DNA from: Dichotomicrobium sp046543175
GTDB lineage: Bacteria; Pseudomonadota; Alphaproteobacteria; Rhizobiales; Rhodomicrobiaceae
Direction: 5' to 3'
Assembly (NCBI GenBank): GCA_046543175.1
Contig: JBKGZY010000088.1
Location: forward strand, 1-10,406
Length of the DNA: 10,406 nucleotides
In this document: piece after piece, positions 7,270 to 10,406 of the stretch
Layout of the letters: each line of letters opens with the position of its first letter
Position numbering within the stretch: the first letter of the stretch is position 1
Position numbers and translations under genes: made by a program
The notes under the pieces: generated by a model
What the model saw: only the letters and a program-made list of their open reading frames with translations
What the model was told of the DNA's origin: nothing
Databases searched by the model: none

Positions 7270-7307
7270 AGCGTCTTGTCGGCGCCCGTCACCGGACGCC
7301 AGACGCT
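7270..7307. other. Strong imperfect hairpin in the divergent intergenic region
   Basis: AGCGTCT (7270-7276) and AGACGCT (7301-7307) form a perfect 7-bp outer stem. After a four-base bulge on the left side, GGCG (7281-7284) pairs with CGCC (7297-7300). After one C/A mismatch, CCG (7286-7288) pairs with CGG (7293-7295) around the loop TCAC. That is 14 base pairs in 38 bases. No T-run follows on either strand, so it is not a standard intrinsic terminator. It lies 70 bp upstream of the cysteine-rich gene and about 138 bp upstream of the phosphoesterase start. It could be a 5' leader structure, an operator, or part of a small RNA. The rest of 7201-7444 holds no gene or promoter I can support; the AT-rich TATATAT at 7307-7313 follows the hairpin. 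Confidence 0.5.
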
Positions 7308-7444
7308 ATATATCGGATGGCGATGCGGCGATTTTGGGACGCTCCACATTGTCGCGTCGAAAGCGGCGTGCCAGCGCAATTGGCCGCTGTCATACGAGTG
7401 AAACATGAATCGGCTCCAATGATTAAGTGACGGGATATTTCAAC

Positions 7445-8263
7445 GTGCAGGAGCTAGCCCTGACAGCGAAGCTGACGAAACATTACCGGACACTTTTCCT
7501 GTCCGATGTCCATCTCGGCACCAAGGCCTGCCAGGCCGAGGCCCTTCTTGACTTTCTACGCCACTTCGACGCCGACACCATTTATCTGGTCGGCGATGTC
7601 ATCGATTTCTGGCGGATCAAGCGCAGCCCGCACTGGCCGCAGGCGCACAACGACGTGATCCAGAAGCTGTTGCGCAAGGTCCGCAAGGGCTCGCGGCTGA
7701 TCTTCATCCCCGGCAATCATGACGAGGCGCTGCGCACTTACTGCGGCCAGCAGTTCGGCGGTGTCGAGTTCAAGCTGAACGACATCCACGAAACGGCCGA
7801 CGGCCGGCGGTTCGTCGTCATGCACGGCGATGAGTTCGACGTGGTGATCCGTTATGTCAAATGGCTTGCCCTGCTGGGGGACTGGGCCTATGTCACCGCG
7901 CTGAGCGTGAACACGGCGTTCAACAAGGTGCGGCGCGGCTTCGGCCTGTCCTATTGGTCGCTTTCGGCTTACCTGAAACACAAGGTGAAGAAGGCGGTGA
8001 ACTATATCGGCGACTTCGAGAGCGCGCTGGTCGGCGAGGCCCGCCGCCAGAAGGCCGACGGCGTGATCTGCGGCCATATTCACCACCCGGCCATGCGCCA
8101 GTTCGAAGACATCCTGTATGTCAATACGGGCGACTGGGTTGAAAGCGGCACGGCCGTGGGCGAGACGGCCGACGGCAAGCTCGAAATGATCCGCTGGATG
8201 GATGTCTCCGACCGGCGACATCAGGCGTCCGAGCCGCGGCAGGACATGACGAAAGCGGCCTGA
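7445..8263 (+). CDS. LpxH-like (COG2908) calcineurin-type metallophosphoesterase
   Basis: Proteins of this group are usually annotated UDP-2,3-diacylglucosamine diphosphatase, the lipid A-pathway step releasing lipid X at the inner face of the inner membrane. From the GTG at 7445 it has 272 residues. All dinuclear-metal motifs are present: SDVHLG (Asp21, His23), GDVID (Asp51), GNHDE (Asn91, His92), VMHGDE (His127) and CGHIHHP (His211, His213). A basic amphipathic middle (YLKHKVKKAV) may contact the membrane. It carries GNHDE where E. coli LpxH has GNRD, placing it nearer the LpxH2/uncharacterised branch, so the substrate is uncertain and I give no symbol. The start is unclear: GTG at 7427 or 7445 have poor Shine-Dalgarno sequences, whereas a CTG at 7460 is preceded by AGGAG at 7449-7453 with six-base spacing. 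It is followed after six bases by a glycosyltransferase gene, probably in one operon. Confidence 0.87.
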   Translation: MQELALTAKLTKHYRTLFLSDVHLGTKACQAEALLDFLRHFDADTIYLVGDVIDFWRIKRSPHWPQAHNDVIQKLLRKVRKGSRLIFIPGNHDEALRTYCGQQFGGVEFKLNDIHETADGRRFVVMHGDEFDVVIRYVKWLALLGDWAYVTALSVNTAFNKVRRGFGLSYWSLSAYLKHKVKKAVNYIGDFESALVGEARRQKADGVICGHIHHPAMRQFEDILYVNTGDWVESGTAVGETADGKLEMIRWMDVSDRRHQASEPRQDMTKAA

Positions 8264-8269
8264 ACGGTT

Positions 8270-9340
8270 TTGCAGAAGCACGTCTCCGAAATTCCCGGCG
8301 CGGTGCCCCGGCAGCCCATGCGCCTTCTCGTGGCGACGGATGCCTGGCATCCGCAGGTCAACGGCGTCGTGCGCACCTACGAGCACTTCGCCCGCCACGC
8401 CGAGGCGATGGGCCATGAAGTCGGCTTTCTCACGCCGAACGGGCGTCCCAGCCTTCCCTGCCCGACCTACCCGGAAATCCGCCTTGCGCTGATTACGCGG
8501 CGCGGTGTCCGCCGGGCGATCGAGCGCTTCCAGCCGGAATTCATCCACGTCGCAACCGAAGGCCCGATCGGGCTGGCCACGCGGAACTACTGCCTGCGCG
8601 CCGGGCAGCCCTTCACGACCAGCTATCACACGCGCTTTCCCGAATATGTCGCCGCGCGCGTGCCAATCCCCGAGCGCTGGGGCTATGCCTACATGCGCTG
8701 GTTCCACAATGCCGGGAACGGGGTGATGGTCTCCACCCGATCGCTGCGCGAGGAACTTACAGCACGCGGCTTCAACAACATCTACGACTGGTCTCGCGGC
8801 GTCGATACCGGGCAGTTCCGCCCGCGCGATGTCCGCCTGTTCGGCAACGATCAGCCGGTCTTCATGTTTGTCGGCCGCGTGGCGCCGGAAAAGAATGTCG
8901 GCGCGTTCCTCGATCTGGACCTGCCCGGCCGGAAGGTCGTCGTCGGGCCGGGCCCGCAGCTCGACACGCTGCGCCGGCGCCACCCGGACGTGGTGTTCAC
9001 CGGCCCGAAATTCGGCGAGGAGCTGGCGGCGCATTTCGCATCCGCCGATGTGTTCATTTTCCCGAGCCTGACGGACACTTACGGCGTGGTGCTGCTGGAG
9101 GCGCTGGCCTGCGGCACGCCCGTTGCCGCCTATCCCGTCACGGGACCGAAAGACGTGATCGTTCACGGCCGCGTCGGCGTGCTCGACGACGATCTGGGAC
9201 GCGCCGCGCTGGCCGCGCTCCACATTGACCGTGGCGCCTGCCGCGAATATGCGCTTAAATTCTCGTGGGAGGCCTGCACGCGGCAACTGCTGGAGAATAT
9301 CCGCATTGCCGAGACCGCGCCGTTGCGCGCCTGCGCGTGA
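8270..9340 (+). CDS. Family 4 glycosyltransferase (GT-B fold), probable glycolipid or alpha-mannosyl type
   Basis: A retaining GT-B glycosyltransferase that would use a nucleotide sugar at the cytoplasmic membrane face. From the TTG at 8270 it has 356 residues. The N-terminal acceptor domain opens with MRLLVATDAWHPQVNGVVRT, typical of group 1 transferases of the MgtA/SqdX kind. The C-terminal donor domain has FVGRVAPEKN (Arg203, Lys208, expected to contact the diphosphate), a VVGPGPQ strand, and FPSLTDTYGVVLLEALACGTPV. The EX7E motif reads Asp269-x7-Glu277, a variant also seen in related transferases. The start is uncertain. TTG at 8270 lies six bases after the previous stop and would be reinitiated, while ATG at 8318 gives the exact conserved N-terminus; neither has a strong ribosome site. 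Pairing with the LpxH-like phosphoesterase suggests joint work on a membrane glycolipid or lipid A-related molecule. Donor sugar and acceptor cannot be read from the sequence. Confidence 0.88.
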   Translation: MQKHVSEIPGAVPRQPMRLLVATDAWHPQVNGVVRTYEHFARHAEAMGHEVGFLTPNGRPSLPCPTYPEIRLALITRRGVRRAIERFQPEFIHVATEGPIGLATRNYCLRAGQPFTTSYHTRFPEYVAARVPIPERWGYAYMRWFHNAGNGVMVSTRSLREELTARGFNNIYDWSRGVDTGQFRPRDVRLFGNDQPVFMFVGRVAPEKNVGAFLDLDLPGRKVVVGPGPQLDTLRRRHPDVVFTGPKFGEELAAHFASADVFIFPSLTDTYGVVLLEALACGTPVAAYPVTGPKDVIVHGRVGVLDDDLGRAALAALHIDRGACREYALKFSWEACTRQLLENIRIAETAPLRACA

Positions 9341-9347
9341 CCCGCCA

Positions 9348-9363
9348 TCGCGGTCTCCCGCGA
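9348..9363 (+). other. Short hairpin between the glycosyltransferase and dehydratase genes
   Basis: TCGCGG-TCTC-CCGCGA gives a 6-bp stem with a four-base loop, eight bases after the glycosyltransferase stop. No T-run follows, so it is at best a weak or Rho-assisted terminator. The spacing between the two genes is only 41 bp, and read-through is likely. Confidence 0.25.
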
Positions 9364-9381
9364 AACACCACTGGGGGCCGC

Positions 9382-10406
9382 ATGAACGATACACCCGAAC
9401 ACGACGGTACAGGCGCGATCGCGGCGGACCGGGCCGCCCTGCCCCGTTTTGATGACGTTCTGGCCGCGCGCGAGCAGATCGCCGCTTTCGCCGTTCGCAC
9501 GCCGACGCTGGAATCGCCGATCCTCAACGAACGCTTCGGCGCACGCGTGTTCCTGAAGGCCGAAACGCTCCAGCGCACCGGCTCGTTCAAGTTCCGCGGC
9601 GCGTATAACTGCATCAGCCGGATCGACCCCGCCAGCGCGCCCGGCGGCATCGTGGCGTGCTCGTCTGGCAATCACGCCCAGGGCGTCGCCGAAGCCGCCC
9701 GTCTCGCCGGCCTGCAAGCGACTATCGTCATGCCCCGCGATGCGCCGCCGCTGAAAATCTTCCGCACCCGCCGCTCGGGCGCGGAAATCGTGCTGTTCGA
9801 CCGCGACACCGAAGACCGCGAAGAGCTCGCCCGCAAGCTGTGCGGCGAGCGCGACGCCGTTTATGTGCCGCCCTTTGACCACCCAGAGGTCATTGCCGGG
9901 CAAGGCACGGCCGGGCTGGAACTGTGCGAACAGGTGAACGAAGCAGGCGCCCGGCTGGTGACCGTGCTGACACCGGCGAGCGGCGGCGGGCTGGCCTCCG
10001 GCGTTGCGCTGGCCGTCAGGCACCTGATGCCGGAATGCGCGGTCTACACGGTCGAGCCGGAAGGCTTCGACGATTATGCCCGCTCGCTGGACAGCGGACG
10101 GCGCATGCGAAACGAACGCCTGTCCGGCTCCATCTGCGATTCGCTGCTGATCGGCGAGCCGGGCCGGATCACCTTCGCGCTGAGCCAGCCCCTGCTTGCC
10201 GGCGGGCTGGCCGTGAGCGACGCCGAGGCGCGCGAGGCGATGCGTTTCGCCTTCGAGGAACTCAAGCTGGTGGTGGAGCCGGGCGGGGCCGTCGGGCTTG
10301 CCGCGTTGCTGAGCGGGCGTATTGAGCCGCCGGCAGACGGCGCTGTCGGCCTGATCCTCTCGGGCGGCAACGTCGATGCCCAGACATTCTGCGACATGCT
10401 CGCCTA
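9382..10406 (+). CDS. Threonine/serine dehydratase (PLP-dependent, fold type II), partial at the right edge
   Basis: It deaminates L-threonine or L-serine to 2-oxobutyrate or pyruvate. The ATG at 9382 follows a G-rich stretch (GGGGG, five bases before). The frame stays open for 341 codons and ends in the window with TA, the first two bases of either a stop codon or a tyrosine codon. Key motifs are GSFKFRGA (Lys70, Schiff base with PLP), SSGNHAQG (94-101, substrate carboxylate loop), the phosphate-binding loop SGGGL (200-204), VVEPGGA (Glu299) and LILSGGNVD, where a pyridine-nitrogen contact sits. The length matches single-domain enzymes without the C-terminal ACT/regulatory domain of biosynthetic IlvA, unless such a domain lies beyond the edge, so a catabolic enzyme is more likely. 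Serine racemase and the hydroxyectoine-pathway dehydratase EutB are close relatives and cannot be excluded. No functional link to the upstream genes is evident. Confidence 0.9.
   Translation, partial: MNDTPEHDGTGAIAADRAALPRFDDVLAAREQIAAFAVRTPTLESPILNERFGARVFLKAETLQRTGSFKFRGAYNCISRIDPASAPGGIVACSSGNHAQGVAEAARLAGLQATIVMPRDAPPLKIFRTRRSGAEIVLFDRDTEDREELARKLCGERDAVYVPPFDHPEVIAGQGTAGLELCEQVNEAGARLVTVLTPASGGGLASGVALAVRHLMPECAVYTVEPEGFDDYARSLDSGRRMRNERLSGSICDSLLIGEPGRITFALSQPLLAGGLAVSDAEAREAMRFAFEELKLVVEPGGAVGLAALLSGRIEPPADGAVGLILSGGNVDAQTFCDMLA

Noticed and set aside
7306..7320. CTATATAT as a -10 box for the LpxH-like gene
   Set aside because: No -35-like hexamer lies at 15-19 bp spacing; the nearest TTGTCG is 24 bp away, and the box is about 135 bp upstream of the start.
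7556..9394. A 612-codon open frame on the minus strand opposite the phosphoesterase and glycosyltransferase genes
   Set aside because: It runs antisense across two genes with complete catalytic motifs. Its product is Arg/His/Ala-rich with no recognisable domain, as expected for the mirror frame of high-GC codons.
9979..9993. SGGGL in place of GGGGL in the PLP phosphate loop of the dehydratase, as a possible loss of function
   Set aside because: Serine at the first position is a known variant in active members of this family, and the other cofactor residues are intact.

Overview
This is a GC-rich, gene-dense piece of what looks like an alphaproteobacterial chromosome. The evidence is the mdh-sucC order, the alphaproteobacterial-type SucC insert (GKGTFKEPEAGEKGG), a Pat-type protein acyltransferase next to TCA-cycle genes, and the high third-position GC in every gene. 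I cannot name a genus. There are no tRNAs, rRNAs, CRISPR arrays, IS elements or phage genes, and almost all of the DNA is coding.

Layout. The left two thirds (52-7200) is read on the minus strand. In transcription order it carries: a small secreted cysteine-rich protein of unknown function (6637-7200); a patatin-like lipoprotein phospholipase whose start overlaps the end of that gene (5178-6647); an 895-residue fused NDP-forming acyl-CoA synthetase/GNAT protein of the Pat/PatZ family (2419-5106); malate dehydrogenase (1283-2254); and the succinyl-CoA ligase beta subunit (52-1251). An inverted-repeat element begins four bases after the sucC stop and runs off the left edge, where sucD would be expected. 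The right third (7445 to the end) is read on the plus strand. It carries a COG2908/LpxH-like metallophosphoesterase, a family 4 glycosyltransferase seven bases downstream, and a PLP-dependent threonine/serine dehydratase cut by the right edge.

How the genes fit together. mdh-sucC is a TCA-cycle operon with its own leader. That leader holds a perfect tandem 13-bp repeat upstream of a plausible promoter. The Pat protein just upstream uses acyl-CoA to modify lysines on metabolic enzymes in related bacteria. Unlike enteric Pat, it keeps the histidines expected of a working acyl-CoA synthetase. The cysteine-rich/patatin pair appears to be an envelope module acting outside the cytoplasm. The phosphoesterase/glycosyltransferase pair looks like a glycolipid or lipid A-related envelope module. 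The two gene blocks diverge from a 244-bp region containing a strong imperfect hairpin.

I found no convincing new multi-gene system. The observations most worth checking are the dispersed palindrome at the left edge, the tandem repeat upstream of mdh, the apparently intact synthetase half of Pat, and the overlapping cysteine-rich/patatin pair.
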